The notes beneath the pieces are model-generated. The model was given only the letters and a program-made list of their open reading frames with translations. It was not told where the DNA came from and ran no database searches. Positions 24,455-32,762 of a DNA stretch of 47,920 nt are shown here, piece by piece (position 1 is the first letter of the stretch; every line of letters begins with the position of its first letter). The position numbers and the translations under genes are program-made. Origin of the DNA: JBFGCM01 sp041581135 (GTDB lineage Bacteria; Actinomycetota; Acidimicrobiia; Spongiisociales; UBA5794); NCBI GenBank assembly GCA_041581135.1, contig JBFGCM010000018.1, positions 1 to 47,920 on the forward strand. Reading direction: 5' to 3'.

Positions 24455-25126
24455 ATGGCACGCACGCTGGTGTTCGACGTCAACGAGACGCTCCTCGATC
24501 TGGCCGCGCTCGACGACCTGTTCGGAGAGTTCTTCGGAGACGCCGCGGTCCGTCGTGAGTGGTTCGCAGTGGTCCTTCGCAACGCCATGACGATGACCAT
24601 CACCGGCGACCAGAGCAACTTCGTCGACATCGCTGGGGCATCGTTGCAGATGGTGGCCGAGACCCGTGGCGTGGAACTTCCCGCGTCCGCTCTCGGCGAC
24701 ATCGCCGCCGGGATGCGGACGCTGCCACCACACCCCGACGTGGTCCCCGGCCTCACCGCGCTCGCCGATTCCGGGTTGACGATGGTCGCACTCACCAATT
24801 CGCCCCTGGCGACGGCAGAGGCGCAGATCGCGAATGCCGGGCTGAGGGAATTCTTCTCCGACGTACTCTCGGTGGAGTCGACGGGACGATTCAAGCCGGC
24901 CGCTCAGGTGTACCACCATGCGGCAGAGGTCCTCGGCACGACGCCTGCCGACCTTCGACTCGTTGCTGCCCACGACTGGGACATCGTCGGCGCCATGCGG
25001 ACGGGCTACGCCGGAGTCCTCATCACCCGCGAAGGTGTTGCGGTCAATCCGCTCTATCCGCATCCAGACATCGTGGCGCCCGACCTGATCGTGGCGGCAG
25101 AGGCGGTCGTCGCCGCCGAGCGCTGA
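24455..25126 (+). CDS. Haloacid dehalogenase type II-like hydrolase (HAD superfamily)
   Basis: 223 aa. Motif I is VFDVNETLLDL with nucleophile Asp8; the residue after Val is Asn rather than the usual Tyr/Phe of L-2-haloacid dehalogenases. Motif II is ALTNSP, motif III the Lys in GRFKPA, and motif IV AAHDWDIVGA with its acidic pair. Length and cap position (FFGDAAVRREWF region) agree with type II haloacid dehalogenases, which hydrolyse 2-haloacids through an aspartyl ester. Other hydrolase activity is equally possible. Probably co-transcribed with the DinB-like gene. Confidence 0.87.
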   Translation: MARTLVFDVNETLLDLAALDDLFGEFFGDAAVRREWFAVVLRNAMTMTITGDQSNFVDIAGASLQMVAETRGVELPASALGDIAAGMRTLPPHPDVVPGLTALADSGLTMVALTNSPLATAEAQIANAGLREFFSDVLSVESTGRFKPAAQVYHHAAEVLGTTPADLRLVAAHDWDIVGAMRTGYAGVLITREGVAVNPLYPHPDIVAPDLIVAAEAVVAAER

Positions 25127-25149
25127 CGGTCCCGCGACACGCCCGCCGC

Positions 25150-26679
25150 TCAGCCGCCGTAACGACGCGGCCGAGCGACCTTCACTGTGAGATCGCGACC
25201 GTGCACACTGCGGCCATGGAGGTCACTGACCGCGGACTGCGCTGCCTTCGAGGGCATGTCGACGAAGCCGAAACCCTTGGAGCGTCCTGAGCGCTTGTCG
25301 GTGATGATCGTGGCCTGGTGCACCCTGCCGTACCTGCCGAACAACGCCTCGAGGTCTTTGGGAGTGGTCCGCCACGCGAGGTTGGACACGTACAGGCTTT
25401 CGGTTTCGGTGGTCGGCCGCTGCGCCCGGTCGCGGCGAGGCCGCTCTGCCCGGGGCGCAGCCGACGCGGCCGGCCGGCGCTTCTTGGCCGCACCCTTGTC
25501 CGGCCGAACGTGATGCGCCGTTGTCGTGCCTGCCGAACCCATCTGATGGCCGCCGTCGTGGAGATCGAGCAGCTGGGGCGAGCCGATCGGCGCATCGAGG
25601 TTCAGGTCCCGCTGCAAGCGCCGCACCGACCGCTGCTGATCTCCGGTGACGAGGCTGACGACGGTTCCGCCCGCCCCGGCTCGGGCCGTGCGCCCCGACC
25701 GGTGCAGGTAGTCCTTGTGGTCCGCCGGGGGATCGAAGTGGATCACCGATTCCACGGAATCGATGTGAATGCCCCGCGCAGCCACGTCCGTCGCCACCAA
25801 CGCGTGGGCGCGACCGTCTGAGAACGCACGCAGGGCGCGGTTGCGCTGGCCCTGGCTACGGCCGCCGTGCATCGCCACCGCGTCTACCCCGAGCTTGCCG
25901 AGCTGCTTGGCCACACGGTCGGCGCCCCGGCGCGTCCGTGTGTACACGATGGAGCGGCCGGCGAGATCCACGACGTCGGCGGTGTGCTGCACTCGGTCTG
26001 TGTTCTGTACCAGCCAGAAATGGTGACGGGCGTCACCGACTTCGGGCTCCACCGCAGGCGCATCGTGGCGCACCGGATTCTGTTGGTAGCGACGACTCAG
26101 GACTGCGATGTCTCCGTCGAGCGTTGCCGAGAACAGAAGGGTCTGACGCGTGTCGGAGGTGCGGTCGAGGATGCGACGCACTGCCGGCAGGAAGCCCATG
26201 TCGGCCATCCGGTCGGCTTCGTCGACGACGACGATGTCTACGGCGCTCAGGTCGACAGCCCGCTGTTCCATGAGGTCTTCGAGTCGGCCGGGGGTGGCCA
26301 CCAGCACGTCGACGCCCTTGCGCAGTGCTGCCTTCTGGGGGCCGTAGCCGATGCCGCCATACACGGCGAACACGTAGCGGTTCGTCGTCTTGGCGAGGGG
26401 CGCCAGGTCGCGCTTGATCTGTTCTGCGAGTTCGCGGGTGGGAGCGAGGATGAGCGCCCGTGGCTTGTGGCTCTTGGCTCTGCCGACCCGGACCAGCGTC
26501 GGGAGCCCGAATGCCAGCGTCTTGCCCGAACCCGTCGGAGCCTTGCCGCAGACGTCGTGGCCGTCGAGGGCATCGGGAATCGTGGCGGCTTGGACCGGGA
26601 ACGGTTCGACGATCCCTTGGTTATGGAGCCCGCGGACGAGTGGCTCGGGCAACCCGAGGCGGGCGAAAGTGGCGTGCAT
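25150..26679 (-). CDS. DEAD-box RNA helicase with C-terminal canonical RRM
   Basis: 509 aa. Helicase core: Q motif around GIVEPFPVQ (22-30), Walker A APTGSGKT (47-54), PTRELAEQ, TPGR, DEAD (153-156), SAT (184-186), VATDVAARG and HRSGRTARAG, all intact. After a basic linker (about 375-425, AKKRRPAASAAPRAERPRRD) an RRM occupies 428-503 with RNP2 LYVSNL and RNP1 KGFGFVDM, both canonical. The RRM probably anchors the helicase to structured RNA, as the non-canonical RRM of DbpA does on 23S rRNA, but the type is different. Roles in ribosome assembly or cold-stress RNA unwinding are inferred from the family. AGGAGA precedes the ATG. Confidence 0.95.
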   Translation of the reverse strand: MHATFARLGLPEPLVRGLHNQGIVEPFPVQAATIPDALDGHDVCGKAPTGSGKTLAFGLPTLVRVGRAKSHKPRALILAPTRELAEQIKRDLAPLAKTTNRYVFAVYGGIGYGPQKAALRKGVDVLVATPGRLEDLMEQRAVDLSAVDIVVVDEADRMADMGFLPAVRRILDRTSDTRQTLLFSATLDGDIAVLSRRYQQNPVRHDAPAVEPEVGDARHHFWLVQNTDRVQHTADVVDLAGRSIVYTRTRRGADRVAKQLGKLGVDAVAMHGGRSQGQRNRALRAFSDGRAHALVATDVAARGIHIDSVESVIHFDPPADHKDYLHRSGRTARAGAGGTVVSLVTGDQQRSVRRLQRDLNLDAPIGSPQLLDLHDGGHQMGSAGTTTAHHVRPDKGAAKKRRPAASAAPRAERPRRDRAQRPTTETESLYVSNLAWRTTPKDLEALFGRYGRVHQATIITDKRSGRSKGFGFVDMPSKAAQSAVSDLHGRSVHGRDLTVKVARPRRYGG

Positions 26680-26931
26680 GATGTCTCCTGGTTCGGTGTC
26701 GAGCTGTCGTTCCGATGTCTCGCTCGACCGCGCGTGGTGTCACTGGGATCGAGTATCGGACCGAAGAGGCAGTCGAACCGGGTGAGAGATCAGCCGTTTG
26801 GCCACCGGGGAAGCGACAGAGCGCTGGCCTCCACCCGGTGCGGCCCGGGAACCGTACCACGGATGCCTCCGTGTGTCGGCATCGAGTCACCGCGCGGCGT
26901 CTGTGACTGGACTCGGGGATCAGGGGATCCG
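26680..26931. other. Intergenic region between divergent helicase and nucleosidase genes
   Basis: About 250 nt. It must hold the helicase promoter and a long 5' leader. I see no clear box for the helicase and no obvious riboswitch or tRNA-like fold. Confidence 0.5.
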
Positions 26932-26937
26932 TACCCT
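26932..26937 (+). promoter_or_regulatory. -10 box (TACCCT) of a leaderless promoter
   Basis: TANNNT, 7 nt before the GTG at 26945. Confidence 0.6.
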
Positions 26938-26944
26938 CGGAGTC

Positions 26945-27694
26945 GTGCCCCAGGTCGTGGTGATGTGTGCGATACCGCAGGAGCTCGAGTTGCTGCGCGG
27001 CGAGCTGGCCGACCGCGTCGATGCCGGGTCGAGTGCGTTCTCCGGGACGATCCACGGCCGGCCGGTCGTGCTCGCCCCGGCCGGTATCGGGAAGGTGAAC
27101 ACCGCCGTCGTCGCCACACAGCTGATCGAGCGCTTCCGGCCGAGTCGGATCCTCTTCACCGGGGTCGCCGGTGGGCTCGACCCGGCATTGCGCGTCGGCG
27201 ACGTCGTGGTGGGGGAGCGGACCTTGCACCACGATGCAGGGGTGTTCGGTGACGGCGGCATCGAGCCCTATCAGGCCGGCCACGTGCCGTTCTTCAACCC
27301 CACCGATCAGCTCGGCTACGCACCGTCCGAAGAGCTGCTGGATGTGGTGCGCCGAGTTGCATCCGAGGTCCGGCTGGTTCCTCTGGCAAGCGACTCCGGC
27401 GGTCGTGGCGAGCCTCCGCGCATCACGTTCGGAACGATTCTCACCGGCGACCAATTCGTCAACTCCAAGGCCGTCCGTGAGCGACTGTTCCGAGAATTGG
27501 GCGGAGCTGCCGTCGAAATGGAGGGCGCGGCGGTGGCGCAGACGGCCGAGATGCTCGGTGTCGACTGCATCGTCGTACGAGCGCTGTCCGATCTCGCCGG
27601 CGCCGAATCGACGCTCGACTTCACTCGGTTTCTGGACCAGGTCGCCGCCAACTCCGCTCGCCTCGTCTCGGCGGTCCTGCGAGCGCGCGCGTAG
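26945..27694 (+). CDS. 5'-methylthioadenosine/S-adenosylhomocysteine nucleosidase-like protein
   Basis: 249 aa, GTG start placed by the leaderless box. Typical phosphorylase-fold strings: MCAIPQELELL (Glu that activates the water in MTAN), FTGVAGGLDPALRVGDVVV, TGDQFVNS, VEMEGAAVAQTA (ribose-binding Met-Glu) and ALSDLAG with the catalytic Asp. Family enzymes split MTA or SAH into adenine and a thioribose or ribosyl-homocysteine, recycling products of SAM use; futalosine hydrolases are close relatives and cannot be excluded. It is not clustered with other methionine-salvage genes. The insert between residues 90 and 160 is longer than in E. coli MTAN. Confidence 0.85.
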   Translation: MPQVVVMCAIPQELELLRGELADRVDAGSSAFSGTIHGRPVVLAPAGIGKVNTAVVATQLIERFRPSRILFTGVAGGLDPALRVGDVVVGERTLHHDAGVFGDGGIEPYQAGHVPFFNPTDQLGYAPSEELLDVVRRVASEVRLVPLASDSGGRGEPPRITFGTILTGDQFVNSKAVRERLFRELGGAAVEMEGAAVAQTAEMLGVDCIVVRALSDLAGAESTLDFTRFLDQVAANSARLVSAVLRARA

Positions 27695-27730
27695 CAACTA
27701 CATGGACCACCGCCGCCCAACCGATACCGG

Positions 27731-27830
27731 CTACATCGGAACCGGCATCAGCTCGTTGATGTCGATGGCGTAGTCGCCGCTTCGGCCAGGTCGGTTGCTT
27801 GGCCTTGTCGACCATCACGAATGTGGGCAT
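27731..27830 (-). pseudogene. Short frameshifted reading frame with an intact ribosome site
   Basis: AGAGGAGA sits 5 nt before an ATG at 27830, and the frame begins MPTFVMVDKAKQPTWPKR. A one-base change of frame near 27780 leads to GDYAIDINELMPVPM and a TAG at 27731. The natural-looking start and end in two frames over 100 nt suggest a decayed or truncated small gene, not chance. Without the shift the frame runs on in low-complexity Arg-rich sequence into the neighbouring gene. I do not recognise the family. Confidence 0.35.
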
Positions 27831-27960
27831 CCGCTCTCCTCTCGGCTTCTCCGCCGAGCGTGCGGGCCCGGCCGTGCCTGACCCGGTCAACTTGTGAGCT
27901 TCGGCCCTGGCCCGGTGCGGCATTCGTCGCGACCCTGTCATTACGAGAAGGGAGTCCGTA

Positions 27961-28434
27961 GTGGCACGCGAGGGATCGACCCCTCCCAGTTGGTTCAATT
28001 CATTCATGGCCTGGATACTGCGCACTCCGGGGCTGCAACGGTTGGTGGGCGGGTCGCTGGCGCTCATCACGTTCGAGGGCCGCAAGACCGGAACGACCTA
28101 CACCACCCCCGTCACGTATGCCGAGTTCGACGACACCGTCGTGGTGCTGACCAAGGCGACACGCATGTGGTGGCGCAACCTCCACGAAGGAGCACCGGTA
28201 CGGCTGCGTTTGGCAGGTCGCGAGGTAAGCGGATTCGCCCGCGCTGCGATCGGCGACGAAGACGACTACGCCGTCGTCAGCGAGTTCCTGGCGCACCGGC
28301 GTTTCGACGCCAGAGCCTACGGTGTGCGATTGGGCGCCCACGGCCGGCCGGTCGAGTCGAGCGTGCGGGCTCTGCTGCCCCATGTGGTGGTCGTCCGTAT
28401 CGAGCTGAGCCGGGAGCCCGCCCTCACCGCATGA
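27961..28434 (+). CDS. Deazaflavin (F420)-dependent nitroreductase-like protein (Ddn/DUF385 family)
   Basis: 157 aa from GTG at 27961; GAAGGGAG 7 nt upstream decides the start. After an N-terminal amphipathic helix (PSWFNSFMAWILRTPG) comes LALITFEGRKTGTTYTTPV, where the G-R-K-S/T-G string is the cofactor-phosphate-binding signature of the split-barrel F420-dependent Ddn family. Then VVLTKATRMWWRNLHEGAPV, the W-W-x-N-L motif, is typical of the same family. Such enzymes use F420H2 to reduce quinones, nitro compounds or fatty acids. The physiological substrate is unknown. The next gene is lacI after 138 nt of promoter region. Confidence 0.88.
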   Translation: MAREGSTPPSWFNSFMAWILRTPGLQRLVGGSLALITFEGRKTGTTYTTPVTYAEFDDTVVVLTKATRMWWRNLHEGAPVRLRLAGREVSGFARAAIGDEDDYAVVSEFLAHRRFDARAYGVRLGAHGRPVESSVRALLPHVVVVRIELSREPALTA

Positions 28435-28453
28435 GGCGGCGGGCGGAGGCTCA

Positions 28454-28461
28454 TGCATACG
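28454..28461. promoter_or_regulatory. Possible auxiliary LacI half-site
   Basis: TGCATACG, identical to the left half of the main palindrome and 76 bp upstream of it, about seven helical turns. A looping second site is possible; the other half (CTCTAG) is poorly conserved. Confidence 0.3.
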
Positions 28462-28517
28462 CTCTAGTCCTTCTATTCCGTCACCTGTCCTGTAACGGCA
28501 GCCTCTGACGTTGCTGC

Positions 28518-28547
28518 TTGACATTGGCGTGCATACGTATTCATAAT
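28518..28547 (+). promoter_or_regulatory. Sigma70-type promoter of the LacI-led locus
   Basis: TTGACA (28518-28523, consensus), 18-nt spacer, CATAAT (28542-28547, five of six). The start site should be near 28554, so the upstream in-frame ATG at 28546 cannot be used; the start is 28573. Confidence 0.7.
28530..28543. promoter_or_regulatory. Predicted LacI-family operator
   Basis: TGCATACGTATTCA, a 14-bp palindrome matching at 12 positions, with the central CG and outer TG/CA of LacI-family sites. It covers the spacer and first bases of the -10 box, so binding would block polymerase. Confidence 0.6.
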
Positions 28548-28572
28548 GCCGTCGGCGTCGAGACGGGAGCTC

Positions 28573-29601
28573 ATGTACGAACCGGCCGCCGAGCCTCGCA
28601 AGCGAGTCACGTCGCTCGACGTGGCCCGAGCCGCCCGGGTCTCCCAAGCAACGGTGTCCCGAGCCTTTGCGTCGCCGAAGAGGGTGTCCGAAGACGCCCG
28701 GCGCCGGGTGTTCGCCGCCGCTGCCGATCTGGGCTACACCCCGAACGCCATCGCCCGGACTTTGTCCTCTCGTACCAGCCGGCTCGTCGGGGTCGTGGTG
28801 CCGTCCGACAGCGAGTACTACGAGCACGCCCTCACGCTGTTTGCCCGGCATTTGGCGCCTCGGGACTACCAGCTGCTCCTGTTCGAGTACGAGGTGGGCA
28901 CCGATATCGAGCGGGTCCTGCGAGCCGTTCGTTCCTACCAGGTCGACGCGCTGGTGGTCTCGGCCATGATCATCTCGCCGACCGAGGCGGCCAACCTCCA
29001 AGCCAGCGGGCTGCCGGTGGTGATGTTCAACTACCAGAACGGTGACGGCACCATCCCGTTCGTGTCGGTCGACTCCGAGCAGGGATTCCGCGATCTGGCC
29101 GAACACCTGGTGTCCACCGGACACCGGTCGGTCGTGTATGCCGGTGGCCGCCGCAGCTCGGACGCCGACCGAAGTCGTTACCGGGGGGCGTCGGAGACCC
29201 TCGCCGCTCACGGGGTGCCGTGCCGGTACGTCGAGGCCGGCGACTTCTCCTACCCGGCCGGCCTCGAGGTGGTCGATCGACTCATGGACGGCGCGTCGCC
29301 GCCGGACGCCGTCATGGCTGCCAGCGACTCGATCGCTTTTGGCGTGATCGACGGATTGCGGACGGCCGGGGTGGCGGTCCCTGACGATGTCTCCGTCACC
29401 GGCTTCGACGGGCTGGCCCAGGCGGCGTGGCGGGCTTACGACCTCACCACCATCGAGCAGCCTCTGGACGATCTGGTCGAGTCCGCGATCTCGGTGGTGA
29501 TGGACGCCGTCTCCGGAGACGCCCGAGACCGCGCCGGCCGAGTCGTACCGGGAGCGCTGCGCATCCGCTCGACCGTTGCAGACCGACGAGGCCGGGAGTG
29601 A
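28573..29601 (+). CDS. LacI-family transcriptional regulator
   Basis: 342 aa, ATG at 28573 with GGGAG 4 nt upstream. The N-terminal HTH reads VTSLDVARAARVSQATVSRAF with the hinge LGYTPNAIARTLSS, the LacI signature. From residue 65 on it is a periplasmic-binding-protein-like sensor (LVGVVVPSDSEYYEHAL; DAVMAASDSIAFGVIDGL; PDDVSVTGFDG). The closest matches by eye are sugar/polyol-type LacI repressors. It heads the locus, 6 nt before the first double-SnoaL gene, and its promoter contains a matching operator, so it likely represses itself and the downstream genes until the transported substrate or a metabolite binds (inference). Confidence 0.93.
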   Translation: MYEPAAEPRKRVTSLDVARAARVSQATVSRAFASPKRVSEDARRRVFAAAADLGYTPNAIARTLSSRTSRLVGVVVPSDSEYYEHALTLFARHLAPRDYQLLLFEYEVGTDIERVLRAVRSYQVDALVVSAMIISPTEAANLQASGLPVVMFNYQNGDGTIPFVSVDSEQGFRDLAEHLVSTGHRSVVYAGGRRSSDADRSRYRGASETLAAHGVPCRYVEAGDFSYPAGLEVVDRLMDGASPPDAVMAASDSIAFGVIDGLRTAGVAVPDDVSVTGFDGLAQAAWRAYDLTTIEQPLDDLVESAISVVMDAVSGDARDRAGRVVPGALRIRSTVADRRGRE

Positions 29602-29607
29602 CCTGCA

Positions 29608-30801
29608 GTGAGTGATGAACCCATCGACGATGTGACACCCAGCGCTGACACGTCGGCCCTGGCGAATGGCGCTGCAGACGGTCCGGTGGCCGCCCCCGGT
29701 CGTCACATCGAGGCGTTTTTCGATGATGACGGAGTGCGGCGACAGGTGTTGGAAGGGTTCGATCCGATCTACGCCGACATCGTCCACTACATCATCCGCT
29801 GCACCCATCGGATATGGGAAGAGGGCGGGCTCGGACGCATCTACGACCACTACGCCCACAACTCGGTCATCCACACCACCGACCAAGACATCTATGGCAG
29901 CGACGCTGTGGTCGCCGGGAGCGCCAGGACCATGGCGGCGTTCCCCGACCTCCTGCTCTACGGTGACGACGTGGTCTGGGCCGGCGATGAGAAGACCGGA
30001 TACCACACGTCACACCGCCTCACTCACATCGGCACGAACCTCGGCCACAGCACCTACGGTCCCCCGACCGGCCACAAGATGCGGCGCCGCGCCGTGGCGC
30101 ACTGCATCGTCAAGGACGGCTACATCATCGAAGAGTGGCTGGCTCGCGACGAGTTGGCCGCAGTGCGCGCCCTGGGGCTCGACGAGATCGCCCTTGCCCG
30201 GGAGCTGGGAGCCGCCGAAGCCCAGGCTCGCGGCGGCCCTGTTGCTGCGGTTCCGAGTGCGCCGGTGCAACGCCGTGGCCAGCTGCCGCCGGAGCCACTG
30301 GGCGACCGTTCCCCCGGGATGCCGGCAGCCGAGCATCTGGTGCGCACCGCCATCCACGACATCTGGAACCGGCGGCGGCTCGACCAGATCGCCGAGCGCT
30401 TCGCCCCGAACCTCACTGCCGTGACCTCGACGAACCGCACCCTGCACGGCGTCGGCGCCTACAAGCAGTACGTGCTGGAGTGGCTCGCCGCATGCAGCGA
30501 CCTTGGTTTGGTCCTCGACCATACGATGGCCAACGAACGCCAGGGGGGCTGGGTGGTGGCGACGCGGTGGATCCTCGAGGGGACCCACGATGGGCCGAGC
30601 CCGTGGGGGCCACCCACCGGCCGGCGGCTGCGAACCATCGGGTTCACCCACCACCTCGTGCAGGATGGCCGCATCACGGCCGAGTGGACCGTGTACGACG
30701 AGTTCTCGATCCTCAAGCAGATCCATACCCCCGACTGGGCGTTCACCCCTGGGGCCCGCCCGGTGCCCGACACCGAACCCGACGAGGACCTACCGACATG
30801 A
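29608..30801 (+). CDS. Double SnoaL-like (NTF2-fold) protein, paralogue 1
   Basis: 397 aa from GTG at 29608. Two NTF2-like domains follow a flexible first 35 residues. Domain 1 (about 50-190) contains YGSDAVVAGSARTMAAFPDL and YGPPTGHKM, then VKDGYIIEEWLARDE. Domain 2 (about 240-375) contains HGVGAYKQYVLEWLAAC, WGPPTGRRL and VQDGRITAEWTVYDE. The two repeat the same order: ligand-pocket helix, PPTG turn, then a D-G-x-I-x-E-W strand, as in SnoaL polyketide cyclases and related lyases and isomerases. It lacks the WYGP motif of the other three. Domains are joined by an Ala/Pro-rich linker. Enzyme or binding role unproved; location between lacI and the bicupin argues for the same pathway. Confidence 0.85.
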   Translation: MSDEPIDDVTPSADTSALANGAADGPVAAPGRHIEAFFDDDGVRRQVLEGFDPIYADIVHYIIRCTHRIWEEGGLGRIYDHYAHNSVIHTTDQDIYGSDAVVAGSARTMAAFPDLLLYGDDVVWAGDEKTGYHTSHRLTHIGTNLGHSTYGPPTGHKMRRRAVAHCIVKDGYIIEEWLARDELAAVRALGLDEIALARELGAAEAQARGGPVAAVPSAPVQRRGQLPPEPLGDRSPGMPAAEHLVRTAIHDIWNRRRLDQIAERFAPNLTAVTSTNRTLHGVGAYKQYVLEWLAACSDLGLVLDHTMANERQGGWVVATRWILEGTHDGPSPWGPPTGRRLRTIGFTHHLVQDGRITAEWTVYDEFSILKQIHTPDWAFTPGARPVPDTEPDEDLPT

Positions 30802-31943
30802 CCGACGCATCCCTGATGACGGCGGAGGACCTCGCCCAGAGGGTGATCCGGCCGCACGACTTCGTTGCCGACGTCCAGGCATTCATCGACGTGCGCCTGC
30901 CGGACTCCCAGGGCAAGAGCAACTACTCGATGATCGGGCCCGGCGTCTCGCAGAACCCGAACCAGCACATCAATCTGCGGGAACCCCACGGGTTCAACGT
31001 CGGTGCCGCAGGCATGCCGCCGGGCACCGTCAACAACCAACACCTCCACTACACCGCCGAGGTGTTCGTGTCCATGGGAGGGGAGTGGGAGTTCCGCGTC
31101 GGGGTGGATCTCGAGCAGACGTTCAGTGCATCGGGACGATTCGTGCTGTCGGTACCCACATGGGTCTATCGCGGTTTCCGGAACTTGGGTGCAGACGAAC
31201 GACTGCTCTACGCGGTCCTCGGCGGCGATGACACCGGCGGTATCCAATGGTCACCGAAGGTGCTGCAGCAGGCGGCGGCCACCGGTCTCTACCTGAAGGC
31301 AGACAACACCCTGCTCGACACGTCGGCCGGCGAGGTGCTCGACGAGTCGGTTCGGTTGATCCCGCCGATGGCAGAGACCGAGGTGGCCGATCTCCGCCAC
31401 TACTCCGATGCAGAGCTGCTGGCGAGGCTGGTCCACGAGGACGATCTGGCGTGGAGCGACCATGCATTGCTGGACGCGGTCCTCCCCGGGCACCGCAGCT
31501 CGCTCGCCCCGGTCATCGGCTGGGGCATGACCATGGACCGTGACCACGAGCCGCCCATCTACAACCCCCACACCTTCACGATGGAGTGGCTGCGAGTGGC
31601 CCCCGGCAACGAGGTCGGTACGCACCGACACTCCGAATCCCAGGTCCTGATGGTGGCGAGCGAGGGTTGGGAGCTCGAAGTGAACCGGGGCGACGATCGC
31701 GTGCGTACGGCGATCGAGGAAGGCGCGATCGTCTCGGTGCCGCCGGGCGTCTGGCGTCGAATGCGGAACACCGGCGACACCGACGCCCACATGCTCGTCG
31801 TGAACGGCGGTGACACCAGGGTGCGTCTCGAATGGGCGCCCGACATCGTGGCTGCCGCCAGCGACGCCGGTTTCGTGGTGGATGCCGGTGGATTCATCGC
31901 CAAGAAGCATCTGGTGCTCGCGCGGCACCCGGCGGTGGTGTGA
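30798..31943 (+). CDS. Bicupin protein
   Basis: 381 aa, overlapping the previous stop by 4 nt (ATGA). Two cupin barrels: the first has NNQHLHYTAEVF with His82, His84 and Glu88, the typical HxH-x(3)-E metal site; the second has GTHRHSESQVLMV with His276, His278 and Gln282 in the Glu place. Conserved cupin ends PTWVYRGFRNLG and PPGVWRRMRNTG follow each. Cupin pairs of this size include dioxygenases (gentisate-type) and isomerases or decarboxylases, and the family cannot be settled. The Gln in site 2 suggests only one fully competent metal site (inference). The next gene starts on its stop codon. Confidence 0.87.
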   Translation: MTDASLMTAEDLAQRVIRPHDFVADVQAFIDVRLPDSQGKSNYSMIGPGVSQNPNQHINLREPHGFNVGAAGMPPGTVNNQHLHYTAEVFVSMGGEWEFRVGVDLEQTFSASGRFVLSVPTWVYRGFRNLGADERLLYAVLGGDDTGGIQWSPKVLQQAAATGLYLKADNTLLDTSAGEVLDESVRLIPPMAETEVADLRHYSDAELLARLVHEDDLAWSDHALLDAVLPGHRSSLAPVIGWGMTMDRDHEPPIYNPHTFTMEWLRVAPGNEVGTHRHSESQVLMVASEGWELEVNRGDDRVRTAIEEGAIVSVPPGVWRRMRNTGDTDAHMLVVNGGDTRVRLEWAPDIVAAASDAGFVVDAGGFIAKKHLVLARHPAVV

Positions 31944-32659
31944 TGCGATCGCTCGTGCTTCTGCCTGGGACGCTCTGCGATGCACGGGTGTTCGGTCCCC
32001 AGATCGAGGTCCTTGCCGACGACATCGCCATCGTGGTCGGCGACGTCGCTCGCGATGTCACCATCGAAGCGATGGCAAGACGCGTGCTGGCGTCGGCGCC
32101 GGACCGCTTCGATCTTGCCGGCCTCTCCCTGGGCGGCATCGTGGCGTTGGAGGTCATCCGACAAGCGCCGCATCGCGTCACGCGCTTGGCCCTGCTCGAC
32201 ACGAACCATCGCCGTCCCACGTCCGAGCAGATCGAACAGTGGGGACGGTTCGACGGCATGACGCGGTGCGGAGCCTTCGATGGCATCCCTCAGCTGCTCC
32301 TGCCCCGACTCACGATCCGGCCCGAGGACGACGCAACCAGGACGCTCATCGTCGACATGGCGAGGTCTGTTGGATCAGAGGGGTTCTTGCTCCAGAACGC
32401 CGCCCTCCCGCTGCGCCCTGACGCCGCTTCGGTGCTGGGCCAGATCCAGGTTCCGACACTCGTCCTGTGCGGCGCCGCCGACGAGGTGTGCCCGGTTGCC
32501 GTGCACGAGGAGATGGCCGCGGCGATCCCGGACGCCGAGCTGGTCGTGGTGCCGGCGGCAGGGCATCTCGCCACCCTCGACAACCCCGATGCGGTCAGCG
32601 CAGCGCTTCGGCAGTGGCTGGCGCGTCCGATCGGAGCCACCACGAGGAAAGCCTCATGA
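31943..32659 (+). CDS. Alpha/beta hydrolase
   Basis: 238 aa; its ATG overlaps the bicupin stop (TGATG). The fold motifs are LVLLPGTLCDARVF (oxyanion strand and turn), nucleophile elbow GLSLGG (Ser62), acid in GAADEVCP (Asp180) and AAGHLATLDNP (His208), a complete triad. The short cap and this spacing suit an esterase, lactonase or C-C bond hydrolase similar to 3-oxoadipate enol-lactonase. Translational coupling with the bicupin suggests it acts on the bicupin product or opens a lactone made from the pathway substrate (inference). Confidence 0.9.
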   Translation: MRSLVLLPGTLCDARVFGPQIEVLADDIAIVVGDVARDVTIEAMARRVLASAPDRFDLAGLSLGGIVALEVIRQAPHRVTRLALLDTNHRRPTSEQIEQWGRFDGMTRCGAFDGIPQLLLPRLTIRPEDDATRTLIVDMARSVGSEGFLLQNAALPLRPDAASVLGQIQVPTLVLCGAADEVCPVAVHEEMAAAIPDAELVVVPAAGHLATLDNPDAVSAALRQWLARPIGATTRKAS

Positions 32660-32762
32660 GATCCGTCATCCGAGCTTGGAGCGGCGACGCCGCCGCAGGC
32701 TGGACGAGGAGGAAGACAGATTGCGACCTGAATGGCCGCAGGACAAAGGGAGAAACCAACCC

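Noticed and set aside
28546..28572. ATG at 28546 as the lacI start
   Set aside because: It overlaps the predicted -10 box and lies upstream of the expected transcription start; 28573 has a ribosome site.
28000..30006. Long minus-strand open frame (668 codons) opposite the Ddn-like, lacI and double-SnoaL genes
   Set aside because: A shadow of GC-rich genes: composition is Asp/Arg/His/Gly-rich without domain motifs, and the plus-strand genes are unmistakable.
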